Positions 47,989-58,261 are shown, counted from the first letter of the stretch. The stretch: 64,000 bases of DNA from Cladopsammia gracilis (GCA_022457155.1 JAJGOT010000166.1:800001-864000), one strand, 5' to 3'. Translations and numbers: made by a program. Notes: a model not told the origin generated them from the sequence alone.

Positions 47989-48738
47989 AGTTGCCTCATT
48001 TTATCGTACAACGAATATCATAAACCCTTGTCGAATTTGCACTAACCCTAAGGAATTTGACTAATTCCACATGAAAAAAGCAGAGTTCTAGCCCTCCAGT
48101 GCTTTTACTGTACATTCAGAGCGTAGTTGCGAAGCCATTTCAAAGCAGTTTGGCCGTGAGAATACACGACTGCAATGCTTCTGACCAGTGCCAACAACCT
48201 AACGAAAATACCGTTATTTACGCACGCCTGGCTCGCTTATCTGTCGTGAGCTCGATCACTATGGCAACACATCGCCTCTGTAGCATGTGTGTAAGCCAAC
48301 GTGTATGAGGCCCGTCCGGTGATTGAAAGACATCATTAAGTCCGGAAATCCTTAAGTCTCTAGCACCTCTCAAAGAAACGAGTCGTGTTTCTTGTCCTTC
48401 CTTATGTCTGAAGTGCCATTTAACGCTCGAGGTGAAAACGGACCTCAGTGGCAAGACGTGCCGGCGGACAAGTCTGGAATCACTTCGGATCAGAAAAGGG
48501 GCAGCGTTGAGAGTTGTGGGCCATTTCCTATCCCGTGCCGTGGTCGAAATGCCCGATATCCGAAGTGCTTTCAGACTTACAGTATTTTGCAATAATTTTC
48601 GGGCGGGAACTTCATTTCGGTTTTGTGGTAGGATATCCCGACATGCTTTGCGACAGTGGCAGATGGGTCCGCTGTGCATGGTCGGTCACTTGAAATACAG
48701 CTTTGAGCAGCTCGAAGTGAGTTCTTGCTGGCCGGCCG
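47989..48738. other. unassigned; 153-residue minus-strand frame
   Basis: The minus frame at 48218-48679 (153 residues, R and L rich) overlaps plus-strand frames of 118 and 67 residues. Open frames on both strands fit the higher GC here. I recognise no domain, signal or splice pattern. It could be a decayed exon, but that is unsupported. Confidence 0.3.
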
Positions 48739-48828
48739 AAAGATGTTTCGCATTTGGAGTCTTTAATGCAACATTAAAATCAATCTAAAAGGATTTTCAA
48801 TCGAGATACGCGTTTTGAGGCGTATCTA
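48739..48828 (+). repeat. tRNA-containing dispersed repeat (copy C), left part
   Basis: AAAGATGTTTCGCATTTGGA to GCGTATCTA matches the first 90 bp of copy A at 18433. It is cut at the left edge of the composite insertion; the right part resumes at 50776. Confidence 0.7.
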
Positions 48829-49091
48829 CAAGCAGTTGCAAAAAGGTTGAGACACTTTCCAAAAAAATGTTCATTCCGTATAAAAGCGACCGCGTAACAC
48901 AAATCAAATCAATGCCATGTGCTACTGACCCCCCTCCCCCTTTCAATGTTGATGACTGTCAGTTTGAATGGCATTTTTGATCTGGTACAACATTGATAAG
49001 GGGGGAGGGGGTGGGGACTTGCTAAAAACCATGTTGGCCTCGAAATATGCTCTACAGTACACAATGTCTCAACTCTTTTTGCAATTGCTTG
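48829..49091 (+). mobile_element. 263 bp MITE with 26 bp inverted ends (copy 1)
   Basis: CAAGCAGTTGCAAAAAGG with TTGAGACA at the left is complementary, with one indel, to TGTCTCAACTC with TTTTTGCAATTGCTTG at the right. Inside, CCCCTCCCCCTTTCAATGTT folds against AACATTGATAAGGGGGGAGG. TA precedes it (48827-48828), but TC follows. TA targets and these ends suggest a Tc1/mariner-type element. The sequence looks identical to copy 2. Confidence 0.8.
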
Positions 49092-50510
49092 TCTGAATAG
49101 TAGTTCAATTAAAACACTAATCGCAAGAGGAACCGGCACGTAATATACGATTAAAATGTATCAATAGAAAGAGGAAAGATTAAATTTTGTGCTGATAAAT
49201 ACTGTAACGGTCAGTGCGTTGTAATTAGTGGCAATAATGGTTCCAATTATTACAGTAATTTCGCGCTTTTGCATGTCACGCTTTCGTGACATCTTTTACA
49301 TGTCACACTTTCGTGACAGTATAAGGGAATGAAAACATTCTTCCGAAAAGAAACCTTGTTTTCGGCTTTTATTATATATTTATAGAAAAATGGAAACAAT
49401 ATATTCTCATAATACATTTCTACTAAGAAAAGGCGCCTATTTTCGTTTCATAAAAATTTCCCCACGGTCTACATGTTTTCGACGGTCTACACTTAACAAC
49501 AAATAAAGATTACATAAGTTCTTATTTCTCTCTGTAGACCGTAGACCGTTGACCATTCACGCGAGTATTAAATTACAGTACGTGAATTCTGCAAGTACGC
49601 ATTTCACTAATTGTTGCCTTCCAAAATAAATCTTGCGAAATATTTGGCACATTTTGGAATCTGCTTTTGGTTTTGCTCGTCGATTCTCACATTAAAGTGG
49701 AAGATTTTCCAGTGCACGGACATCATATCTGTCCCAGTAATTGTGCCTCGCTCTTCGTTTCTTTCGCTCTTCGTTTCCACCGGATGTAGAACGCCCATAT
49801 ACTCGGCATTTATATCGTAGTTCTAAAACAACTCCATTTGGCGAATGTCTGGTTAACGGTTGAACAAATCTAGCGCAAAACCCTGCTATGGAAGAATTTC
49901 ACGAAATCTGAGTAAATATACGAAACTTGACAACTGGGATACACGGTGCAAAACACACGGCCAGATTAAAGCTAGCTAGCAAAAAGACGAAGAAATGATA
50001 ATATTTTCACAACTAGAGTGTAATCCGAAATTGACTGGACAAATTGGACCAGCAAACAGTTGCTCACCGTTTTATTTCAGCGCGAACATGCGATCACAGT
50101 ATCACATGACGTATTATTTACACAGACTAATGCTTATCATTTCAATCTACGTACGTTTCTTGCGTCAATCGCAAGCGCAAACAGACCTTCGAGAAAGAAC
50201 AACAGGTTGAAAATAACACAATTTGCGTCATTGCAACAAGATAGCAACGTTCTTTGAAAAATACATGACGATATTCAGAAAGTACGGCAACTTTTAGAAG
50301 AAACGCTCCTTTTTTGCTGAAATTCGCGCTAATTAAGGCCGTAAAGGAATGTCGAAAAGGCACGTTTTTGACTTTCTATTCTTAAACGCCTAATCGCAGT
50401 GGAATAAAAAACTGTTTTTTCAAATCAAGTCATTACATTGATAACGTACATCAACTATGACTCATTTCCGAAAAGCAAATCCAGTGCTTTATCGCGAAAT
50501 GTGACTCAGA
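49092..50510. other. cargo between the two 263 bp elements
   Basis: It begins TCTGAATAG and ends GACTCAGA, so TCTGA/TCAGA form a short inverted pair at its edges. It includes two back-to-back copies of TGTCAC..TTTCGTGACA near 49274-49318, a GGTCTACA/TGTAGACC inverted pair at 49467-49545, and the possible exon at 49607-49822. No transposase. Confidence 0.5.
49607..49822 (-). CDS. possible terminal exon of an unidentified gene
   Basis: On the minus strand a 71-codon frame opens directly after GGAGTTGTTTTAG, a plausible splice acceptor ending at 49823, and runs from NYDINAEYMGVLHPVE to a stop after FARFILEGNN. Its composition is balanced, with charged and aromatic residues unlike AT-driven chance frames nearby. 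No family was recognised. If real, it would be a host exon now lying inside the composite insertion. The opposite strand is also open, which weakens the case. Confidence 0.25.
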   Translation of the reverse strand, partial: NYDINAEYMGVLHPVETKSERNEERGTITGTDMMSVHWKIFHFNVRIDEQNQKQIPKCAKYFARFILEGNN

Positions 50511-50773
50511 CAAGCAGTTGCAAAAAGGTTGAGACACTTTCCAAAAAAATGTTCATTCCGTATAAAAGCGACCGCGTAACACAAATCAAATCAATGCCAT
50601 GTGCTACTGACCCCCCTCCCCCTTTCAATGTTGATGACTGTCAGTTTGAATGGCATTTTTGATCTGGTACAACATTGATAAGGGGGGAGGGGGTGGGGAC
50701 TTGCTAAAAACCATGTTGGCCTCGAAATATGCTCTACAGTACACAATGTCTCAACTCTTTTTGCAATTGCTTG
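50511..50773 (+). mobile_element. 263 bp MITE (copy 2)
   Basis: It appears identical to 48829-49091 base for base and is the same length and orientation. GA precedes and TA follows. Both copies carry the internal G-rich/C-rich hairpin. Confidence 0.8.
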
Positions 50774-50775
50774 TA

Positions 50776-50965
50776 GCTAACTTATTCTGCTCCAGGTTCA
50801 ATTCACGCTCAGCATCCTTTTTTTTTCGAACTGGACATTATGAAAGTGATTTACTTTTTTTGCGTTCGTCAAAAATCCTTACATTTAATTTTAAAAAATA
50901 TCGAACCGTGTCAGTGTGAATGCAGAAGCTTACCGCAATATTGCGTTACAATAGGAGCCTTTGAT
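50776..50965 (+). repeat. tRNA-containing dispersed repeat (copy C), right part
   Basis: AGGTTCAATTCACGCTCAGC is the B-box region, followed by a T run, ACATTATGAAAGTGAT, the TTTAATTTTAAAAAATAT block and GGAGCCTTTGATTTT, as in copies A and B. Its left part is at 48739-48828. Confidence 0.65.
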
Positions 50966-51079
50966 TTTTTTTTTGGATACGGAATTTCTTAAAAACGACA
51001 TTAAAAAACAACAGAAAAAATTTCTGAACAATGTTTTGCAACTAATTTGTAGCTCACATGCTAAAAATGGACATATCTG

Positions 51080-51194
51080 ATCGAGAAAAAATAAAAAAGT
51101 CACATAGGTTGGTTATGCTCCCGGCCCTTCAATTTCTAGAGACATGTTTTAACAAATCCAGTTAGATATAATTATGTATGTATGTATGTGTATT
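51080..51194. repeat. inverted segment and TATG microsatellite before the short array
   Basis: 51080-51134 is the partner of 47930-47988. Next, TTTCTAGAGACATG and AACAAATCCAGTTAGATA are the complement of a block at 27308-27350 and 45459-45497 inside the 1.17 kb duplications. TATGTATGTATG precedes the array. Confidence 0.6.
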
Positions 51195-52240
51195 AGCCTG
51201 TGCAGGGCAGGGACGGTAAAACCCCTGAGCTTTCTATGAGGTTTGCCCCAAAAAGGACAGCCGCATATACCCATGTAAGCATGTACCATGCATCGTGTAC
51301 TGTATGGCATGTACCGTGTACTGTGCATGCAGTAGCGTGTACCATGTACAGTTGTAGAGTATAGCGTGTACCATGTAGAGTATACCATGTAACATTTACC
51401 GTATACCATGTGCCGTATACCGTATACCTTGTAACACATACCATGTCCCGAGGGTCACGCATCACGCAGCAAGCATTACCCTTTACGCATTGTGTATAAT
51501 GCATAATGCATAATGCCTAATGCATCAGGTATCACGCATCACGTATTACGCATCATGCATTACGCATCATGCATTTGTTTATGCAGGGCAGGGTCGACAA
51601 GCACCCTGAGATGTCATTAAGGTTTCCCTCAAGATAGCCGCATACCCATGTAAGCGTGTACCTTGTATCTTGTGCTGTATAGCATGTACCGTGTACCATG
51701 TACTGTGTATGCAGTAGCGTGTACCGTGTACCGTTTACCATGTAACGCTTACCGTATACCATGTGTCGTATACCATACACCTAATGTAGCACGTACCGTG
51801 TCCCAAGGCTCACGCATCACGCAAGCACTACGCTGTACTCAGTGTATAATGCACAACGCATCAGGTATCACACATCCATATACGCATCATGCATTACGCA
51901 TCATGCATTTGTCTATGCAGGGCAGGGTCGACAAGCACCATGAGATGTCATTAAGGTTTCCCTCAAGATAGCCGCATACCTATGTAAGCGTGTACCATGC
52001 ATCGTGTGCTGTATAGCATGTACCGTGTACCATGTACTGTGTATGCAGTAGCGTGTACCGTGTACCGTGTACCGTGTAACGCTTACCGTATACCATGTGT
52101 CGTATACCATATACCTAATGTAGCACGTACTGTGTCCCAAGGCTCACGCATCACGCAAGCACTACGCTGTACTCAGTGTTTAATGCATAACGCATCAGGT
52201 ATCATGAATCACGTATAACGCATCACGCATCATGCATAAT
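51195..52240 (+). repeat. short diverged array of the 325 bp family (three units)
   Basis: Cores start at about 51200, 51582 and 51916, giving unit lengths of about 383 and 334 bp. The heptamers CCGTGTA, CCGTATA and TCACGCA and the core words GCAGGGCAGGG and CAGCCGCAT are conserved, but the units differ clearly from each other and from the main array. Orientation is the same as the main array. It looks like an unhomogenised relative. Small open frames of 75-103 residues are repeat shadows. Confidence 0.88.
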
Positions 52241-52893
52241 TATTTTGACTGGTCTGCCAAGATTAGTTTGCTACCTGTGGGCCTTTCTTATAAATTGTAT
52301 AACAATTAACTAACAAAGATTTTTGTTGTTGTTGTTGTAGAGAAAATGGTTGATAAATAACAAGTTAAAATGTCTGTTGGAGTGAGAATAGTGTCTTAAA
52401 ATCTCTCTGTTGTAAAAATGCTCGTAGTGTACAGCATAATACTTTTTTTTCAATAAAAAATAATTAGGAAAAAGCTAAATATTTAGAGTTAAAAGGGAAT
52501 ATACATATATTAAAAGAATCTAGATAATTTCTGAATGTTCACTCAACTTGCAAGTCCGTATTTTGTAAGTCCATGGCAACTCTCCTCGTTGATCGCAAAC
52601 CTCTGAGGCTCTGTGAGTCGACTGTGGTATTGTCTACATTTTTGCGCCATGCCTCCTGTTGTTTGTTCTCTTGTTTTCTAAGTAAATCAGAGATTACCTT
52701 GTTAGAGCTGTGATGTACTGCCCCGCTCCACAAGATAAGTTAAATATTACGGGTTATGGTACAACTGGGGACTCGTGACGTCATCTTGAAATTTACTAAA
52801 AATACAAATTTATCACAAAAATAGAATTGTAAAAATGATATACTGTAATTAGACATGATGAGATTTTTGGTGTAATTAAGGCTTTGAATTTTT
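52241..52893. other. unassigned; 64-residue minus-strand frame
   Basis: The minus frame 52539-52733 (NKQQEAWRKNVDNTTVDSQS in its middle) has a hydrophilic composition and could be a fragment of something coding, but no family was recognised and it is bounded by stops. Confidence 0.3.
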
Positions 52894-52937
52894 GGCCGCC
52901 ATGTTGGTGTACCAAAGTGGTACACCAAGATGGCCGC
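52894..52937. repeat. 44 bp near-perfect palindrome GGCCGCCATGTTGG...
   Basis: GGCCGCCATGTTGGTGTACC is followed by AAAGT and then the complement GGTACACCAAGATGGCCGC. One mismatch. Similar GGCCGCCAT/ATGGCGGCC words sit at the foldback 55138-55293 and near 53290. Confidence 0.7.
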
Positions 52938-53261
52938 TCCATACATTTCTTACTAAAAATGTCTAACACTCGTTCGCCTATAACTCTTGAACTAAATGCT
53001 CTTGCGCTTCAAAATTTGGCCCAGATGTGTAGTTTTACACTCTCTACAATTCCATAAACAGTTTGGAAACAAAAACGGCTTTTGAATTTTGATATGACAT
53101 CAATGAAAACACTCTATTACAAAGGTTTACGGTGACGGATGATTGAACGAGTGAAGATTTTCATATCTGTACCCTCAACACTTTACGTATTCACGAGTAA
53201 AAACAAACTGCTGAGAATTACAAAAGATGTCTAAAACAAAAAAAACGACAAACCTATAAAT
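52938..53261. other. unassigned sequence
   Basis: No gene, inverted pair or tandem repeat recognised. Confidence 0.35.
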
Positions 53262-53586
53262 GTTAGGCTCGGTTACTAAGTAAACAAAGATGGCGGCCAA
53301 GGATCGTAATAATTGTAATTGTAATCAAACCTAAAATGTTCTCAATACAAAGAGAGGAGATGCAATCATGGCTACGGGTCCAAAACCTTTCCGGATACAC
53401 TATTCTGGCGTGGTCAGACTGCACAGATATTTCTGGAGACTTATCAAATATTAAAATGCCAAGAACAACCGAAATGGTGAGTTTGTCTTGGTCCTCTGAT
53501 TCTCCTAATGCTGTACTGGAAACTAGGGAAAAACCCAAGTCATATAATTAAATATAGCGTTCTTCCTGTCTCCTTTGAAAACTATT
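53262..53586. repeat. dispersed repeat, left part, interrupted by 53587-54404
   Basis: Starting GTTAGGCTCGGTTACTAAGT, it is complementary to 60078-60390. The counterpart there continues without interruption into the sequence found here after 54404. Frames at 53263-53551 on both strands are shadows. Confidence 0.75.
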
Positions 53587-54404
53587 AGGGACTTTAAGCA
53601 AATCACTACGAAGACACTACTATGGCTACCGTGACAAAGGGGACTGGAGAGAGTACGTCCGTGAACGCTCAAGGAACAGTGAAATGCGAAGTTGTTTGCG
53701 AAATTGTATCGACGGATAAGAAGTTCAAAGCCTCTCTAAGGTTCTTTTATTTAGGTTTCTGAGAACGGAATGGCATTTTTCAAAAGAATATGGACTTTAT
53801 TTTTCTTTGTTGGGACCAAGAGATGATTTCTGAACGAATCTTACAACTTTTGAAACGCCGTACATTTTCTGCATTTTGACCCACAACAATAACAATTTAT
53901 TAAGTGTTCGAAGTACGATGAATTAAGACACCTAACTAATATAATTTTAACTGAAAGTAAATTCAAGCATAAGTAGAATCCTTTCCCCGCATATATAAGG
54001 AATAAAAGCATATCCATTCAACTTTTAAAGCTGGACTTTCAGCGACAAAATCTTAGAGCTTGCGAATTTCACTTCGCTATGCCGTCACTTCAATTTCAAT
54101 CGCCAAAACTGTTCGTAAATTCGTGATAGAATCATACGTTTTTTGGGCGGCAAGCTTGAGAAAAATTACATCGATTGTCATTGACTAAAAAGGATATAAG
54201 GTCCGTTGAAACACTTTAAACACTGAGAAATCCGTAAGAAAAGGATGCAGAAGCTAAATAAACTCGACGTTGTAGCGACTACGGCCAAACCATCCTGCTC
54301 ACGTAGTCAAATTTCATACTACGGCTGAACATCAGCAACAGACGTGAGAAATTGACTTCCGGTAGCCATAGTAGAGCCCTCCGTCGTCATTGCTTAAAGT
54401 CCCT
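53587..54404. mobile_element. 818 bp DNA element with AGGGACTTTAAGCAA ends and ATT duplication
   Basis: The left end AGGGACTTTAAGCAA and right end TTGCTTAAAGTCCCT differ only in register at the inner edge; ACTATGGCTACC / GGTAGCCATAGT extend the inverted ends to about 50 bp. ATT is on both sides (53584-53586 and 54405-54407). The second copy of the host repeat has a single ATT at the matching place (60078-60080, minus strand), which is the empty site. No transposase frame. A 3 bp A/T target fits PIF/Harbinger-type. Confidence 0.85.
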
Positions 54405-54538
54405 ATTGTCTCTAAATGTTGCCCCCTTTTTAGGCGATCTGGCGTAAAATTATTTTATGCAAGAAAGGAATCGAATTATTTACATGTAAGTCTATACTAG
54501 CCTGTAAAAAACAGGCTTCTTTTGGGGTTTATAATGTA
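54405..54538. repeat. dispersed repeat, right part
   Basis: ATTGTCTCTAAATGTTGCCC continues the host repeat of 53262-53586; its counterpart is 59948-60080 on the other strand. Confidence 0.7.
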
Positions 54539-54842
54539 CTGGGTTGAAAATGGAGCCTTTTGACAGGCTACGTCTATACCAACAAGAGGCTACACTAGCA
54601 GCCTATACTCATGCGCTTGCGTAAGAAAGTTTTACGGTTTATTTTAAACGGGTCATGCACCCCTCCCACCTCAACGAATTTTGCGTGACACACTCAAGAA
54701 CAAGCTGAGACACATTTTCTGTACTCGCTGTGAATATTTAATTTATGCTTACCGATCAAATCCACACTCGTCTATTTTTTCCCAAACCGTTACCGCTTTC
54801 TGTTACATTTGAAAAGACTACTTTTAAAAGCAATAAAATCAG
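54539..54842. other. unassigned sequence
   Basis: The words CTGTACTCGCTGTGAATATT near 54720 recur at 54928 (CTGTACTCGCTTTGAATATT), an approximate 210 bp direct repeat. No gene was seen. Confidence 0.4.
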
Positions 54843-55118
54843 TAAATGACCTGGCTATTTTTAAATTTTAGCAATTCTCAAAAATAGTATTACGCATCTG
54901 TCTGTTGACTTTGCTAGAGTGCACAACTGTACTCGCTTTGAATATTTAATTTGTTGACTCCCGATAAAATCCACTCAGTTGTATGATACACCAGTTGTCT
55001 CGAAAATTGCCCAAGAAACTGATTTGAAAATAAAAATTGCAAAAATACACAGAAATCTTTGCGTAAGGCAATGCGTATGAATTTAAAAATATAAAATTCA
55101 AATCTTGCTTTGTTTACA
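54843..55118 (+). repeat. dispersed repeat, inverted partner of 46955-47222
   Basis: TTTAGCAATTCTCAAAAATA, GCCCAAGAAACTGATTTG and GCAAAAATACAC are complementary to 46955-47222. Confidence 0.6.
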
Positions 55119-55137
55119 TAATATCAGATACCATTGC

Positions 55138-55293
55138 TGGTTTGCACGTGACGTCACGGCGGCCATGTTGGTGGTCAAGAACAAAACCGTTTCTCTCCGC
55201 TGGGAACTAAACTCTATTTTCATGCAAATTCTGCGAAAACAATTGTATTGTATTGACCACCAACATGGCCGCCTTATCACGTGGTTGCAAACC
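55138..55293. mobile_element. 156 bp foldback with GGCGGCCATGTTGGTGGTCAA arms
   Basis: GGTTTGCACGTG at the left pairs with CACGTGGTTGCAAACC at the right, and CGGCGGCCATGTTGGTGGTC pairs with TTGACCACCAACATGGCCGC. The central 60 bp is unpaired. It resembles CACGTG-bearing promoter-type palindromes, but is probably a MITE. Confidence 0.65.
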
Positions 55294-56029
55294 ACAAACC
55301 AAGAATTATGATTGAATTTGAGCATGTTTTATAAACATTTCTCCAAAACTAACAAGAACACAAAGAAAAAGTAAATCACAAATTGATATCAACATAAATC
55401 ACCATCGGTGTGGGTATTGTTCAGTGTCTTTTGAATCTTTTGTTTTACGTCATTGGGTGATCACCCGATCCACAACACCAAGATAAGTACAAGTATTGTT
55501 ATCGCGCACTTGAGACACTTCATACCCCTGAGTACGCTGCTAAATATTTATCGATCGCTGATTTCGCCATGCCTATCGTATGGAGTAATCGTTCCGGGAC
55601 AGGCCTCTAAATCAAGCTTACCAAATTAGACAAGACAGACATATAAACTTAAATACAGTTGCCCTGCAAATTAGCAAAAAAGCTATTCGAGGCAGGGAAA
55701 AGTAATGTAATTGAAAATAATAAAGGTTAGACAATATAACAATACAGAAGCGGATCTGTAGAGTTACAGATTATTTTAAAGCTTTTGATAAAATCACGAT
55801 ATTGGTGGCAGACACGGGAAATAAATGAAATGAATGAAATGTGCTCCTCGTTTGATGCACTTTTCTTCAAACAGAGATCATGACCTTCCTTTTCTTACTT
55901 CATCTAACATTTTACCCTTAGAAATGCTCTACTTCGAAACAGTTTCTGTGTTTATGCTTAAATAAAATAAATAACTATATTTAGAGAGGAAAGCCACATC
56001 AGCCGTAGCTGGTTTTCATGCAGGTCCAC
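55294..56029. other. unassigned sequence
   Basis: No repeat or gene recognised over about 735 bp. Confidence 0.35.
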
Positions 56030-56222
56030 TATACTGATAGAATTGGAATTTGAAATGTTGGTTTTTGTGGAGAGGGGAAAACCTGTGTACCTGGAGAAAA
56101 ACCTCTTGGGGAAAGGAGAGAACCAACAACAAACTCAACCCACATATGACGCGGAGACCGAGGATTGAACCCGGGCCACATTGGGTGGGAGGCGAGTGCT
56201 CTCATCACTGCACCAACCCTGC
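56030..56222 (-). mobile_element. tRNA-derived SINE with conserved central domain
   Basis: On the minus strand from 56222: GGAGAGCAGGGTTGGTGCAG and GATGAGAGCACTCGCC give the A-box region, then CCCGGGTTCAATCCTCGG gives a strong B box/T arm. Next comes GTTGAGTTTGTTGTTGGTTC, CAAGAGGTTTTTCTCCAGG and TTTTCCCCTCTCCACAAAAA, a central domain I recall as widely shared by cnidarian and other metazoan SINEs. It transcribes from pol III and relies on a LINE for movement. The 66-residue minus frame is its shadow. Confidence 0.78.
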
Positions 56223-56795
56223 TCTCCACTACACCACCCTTGCTCCCCCACTACACCACCCCTGCTCCCCACCACACCACCCCTGCTCCCCACCACACCA
56301 CCCCTGCTCCCCCACTACACCACCCCTGCTCCCCCACTATACCACCCCTGCTCCCCCACTATACCACCCCTGCTCCCCACTATTTCACCCCTGCTCCCCA
56401 CTACACCACCCCTGCTCCCCACTACACCACCCCTGCCCCCACTACACCACCCCTGCCCCCCACTACACCACCCTTGCTCCCCCACTATACCACCCCTGCT
56501 TCCTCCACTACACCACCCCTGCTCCCCCCACTATACCACCCCTGCTTCCTCCACTACACCACCCCTGCTCCCCACTACACCACCCCTGCTCCCCACTATA
56601 CCACCCCTGCTTCCTCCACTACACCACCCCTGCTCCCCCCACTATACCACCCCTGCTCCCCCACTATACCACCCCTGCTACCCACTACACCACCCCTGCC
56701 CCCCACTACACCACCCCTGCTCCCCCACTATACCACCCCTGCTCCCCCCACTATACCACCCCTGCTCCTCCCACTATACCACCCCTGCTCCCTGC
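56223..56795 (+). repeat. 21 bp C-rich minisatellite, about 27 copies
   Basis: The unit is CACCACCCCTGCTCCCCACTA with 20-22 bp variants. It starts at the tRNA-like head of the SINE, whose own sequence there reads CACCAACCCTGCTCTCCACTA. 21 bp units keep all three forward frames open, giving 229-254-residue frames with heptapeptide repeats (YTTPAPH, LHHPCSP, TTPPLLP). The G-rich strand has clustered GGGG runs suitable for quadruplexes. Not a gene. Confidence 0.9.
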
Positions 56796-58261
56796 ATGAT
56801 GTTGCCAGTGACTCTGTACCCTCAAACCTTTTATCTCTACATTCATTCCAATCAAATACATTTATACTAGAAATACGTGTCTCGCAGAACCTCGCGAAGC
56901 TCGGGGGAGGATGCACTGCAAAATTTTAGCGATGTGGGAGGGAGAGATGGAATTTCTGATTTAAATGGAGAGGTTGGGTTGCTTGCTGGCAATGGCTCCA
57001 AAATTTAAAGTTGAGACATTTTAATTGTACATGTACTTCCAAAAATAAAATAAATGGGAGCTGGTGCTGGTCAGTTTTGGGTTTTGAGCCGTGGGTCGCT
57101 GTAACTGCCAAGGGACTGGGTACCAAACAATCCTCAATTTGCATAATCTATGTACTTGCTCGTACACTGATATTGTAAGGAGATTTAAGATACTGATCAC
57201 CGTTCCAATAATAAATGTGAAGCAGTAATGTTGATGTGTCATGTATTTACAGTTGCTACAGATTAGATGGTCATGATTGCCAACAGAAAATTGTTTTTTG
57301 CTAACAAAATGTTTTTATCCAAATTGTAAAGAGAAATTCTCCTTACTAAACCATTCGAATGTTATTTCATATTGAACTACTGGTATTTTATGAAGAATGC
57401 TGTAAACTGAAGATACCGTATTCTTTTTTAAAGCACATTTCACTCACTGTTCATTCACAATCATGTAATTGTTGTATATTTGGGAAATAATTTCCACTTT
57501 TGTGATCTGTAGTTTTGATCATTTATCTGTAGTTTTGATCATTTAAAAAGTTCCTTAGTGACCTAAGTGAAAATATCAATAAACATCAAATTACAGTGTG
57601 TACTATAAAGAGAATTATTTTCAGTGTTTGATTATCCTCTCAGTAGTTTAGCCACTAAAAATCTTTTTTTTTTTGCAAAAGCCGGTGATTTGAGATACAT
57701 TTCTTAATCGCTCTTCTTCTCTGAGCCTTTCCTGTAATCAGTGTTTGCTTTTCCCTACCGTCTCAGATATGAAAGATATTCGTCACGAGTATTTAGCTGA
57801 TCGTGTAATTCTTCCCGCCTCTCGTTGCGTCTACAAACATAATCTTTTTGTCCAACACTTCCAGTCGGTGTCGCCTCTCCTGATCGGTTTCGTTCAGAAT
57901 TCTAATGGCGGCAATCAGTCAAGGCATTTGAACCTAGTCAAACGGTGTGCCTAGGCTGTTCGGAGTTTTTGTAATCTGTGCTCTCGTTGTCTCTTCATTG
58001 CTCGATCGCGCTGAATTTCAAGTCACCGTTCAGTGGAGTTTCGGTGGTTAATTTTCTCAGACAAGGATTTCCAGCCACCTGTGGAATCCAGCATTGTTGT
58101 GTTTGCTGTTCTTTCTCATTTGCATCAGAAATTGGTTGTGTTTCACCAAGACTAAACATTTTTTCACAGAGTAAGGGTAAACGGCCGCCAGCACGGCCGC
58201 CATGAATATTTGAGAGAGCGCCATTGTCAGCGGTCGCAATTTTTGTTACCAGGCTACTGCC
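56796..58261. other. unassigned sequence
   Basis: About 1.5 kb without a recognised element. Open frames of 60-92 residues around 57745-58273 on both strands have no family resemblance. A GGCCGCCAGCACGGCCGCCA word lies near 58183, and GTTTTGATCATTTATCTGTA-like words are duplicated at 57510-57545. Confidence 0.35.

Larger units (their letters stand above)
48829..50773 (+). mobile_element. 1,945 bp composite-like insertion bounded by identical 263 bp direct repeats
   Basis: Two apparently identical elements in the same orientation flank 1,419 bp of other sequence. TA occurs only at the outer edges (48827-48828 and 50774-50775); the inner flanks are TC and GA. The outer flanks are the left and right parts of a single tRNA-containing repeat (copy C), although about 90 bp of it is missing at the join. 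This fits a single insertion of the whole unit. An LTR-like pair is the alternative, but TG...CA ends and a primer-binding site were not seen. Confidence 0.55.

Noticed and set aside
48218..48679. 153-residue minus-strand gene
   Set aside because: Both strands are open in a GC-richer patch and nothing in the sequence resembles a known family; kept only as a note.
56050..56929. Overlapping 229-254-residue proline-rich frames as a secreted or structural protein
   Set aside because: All three forward frames are open because the underlying minisatellite unit is 21 bp; they start in a SINE and have no signal peptide or conserved flank.
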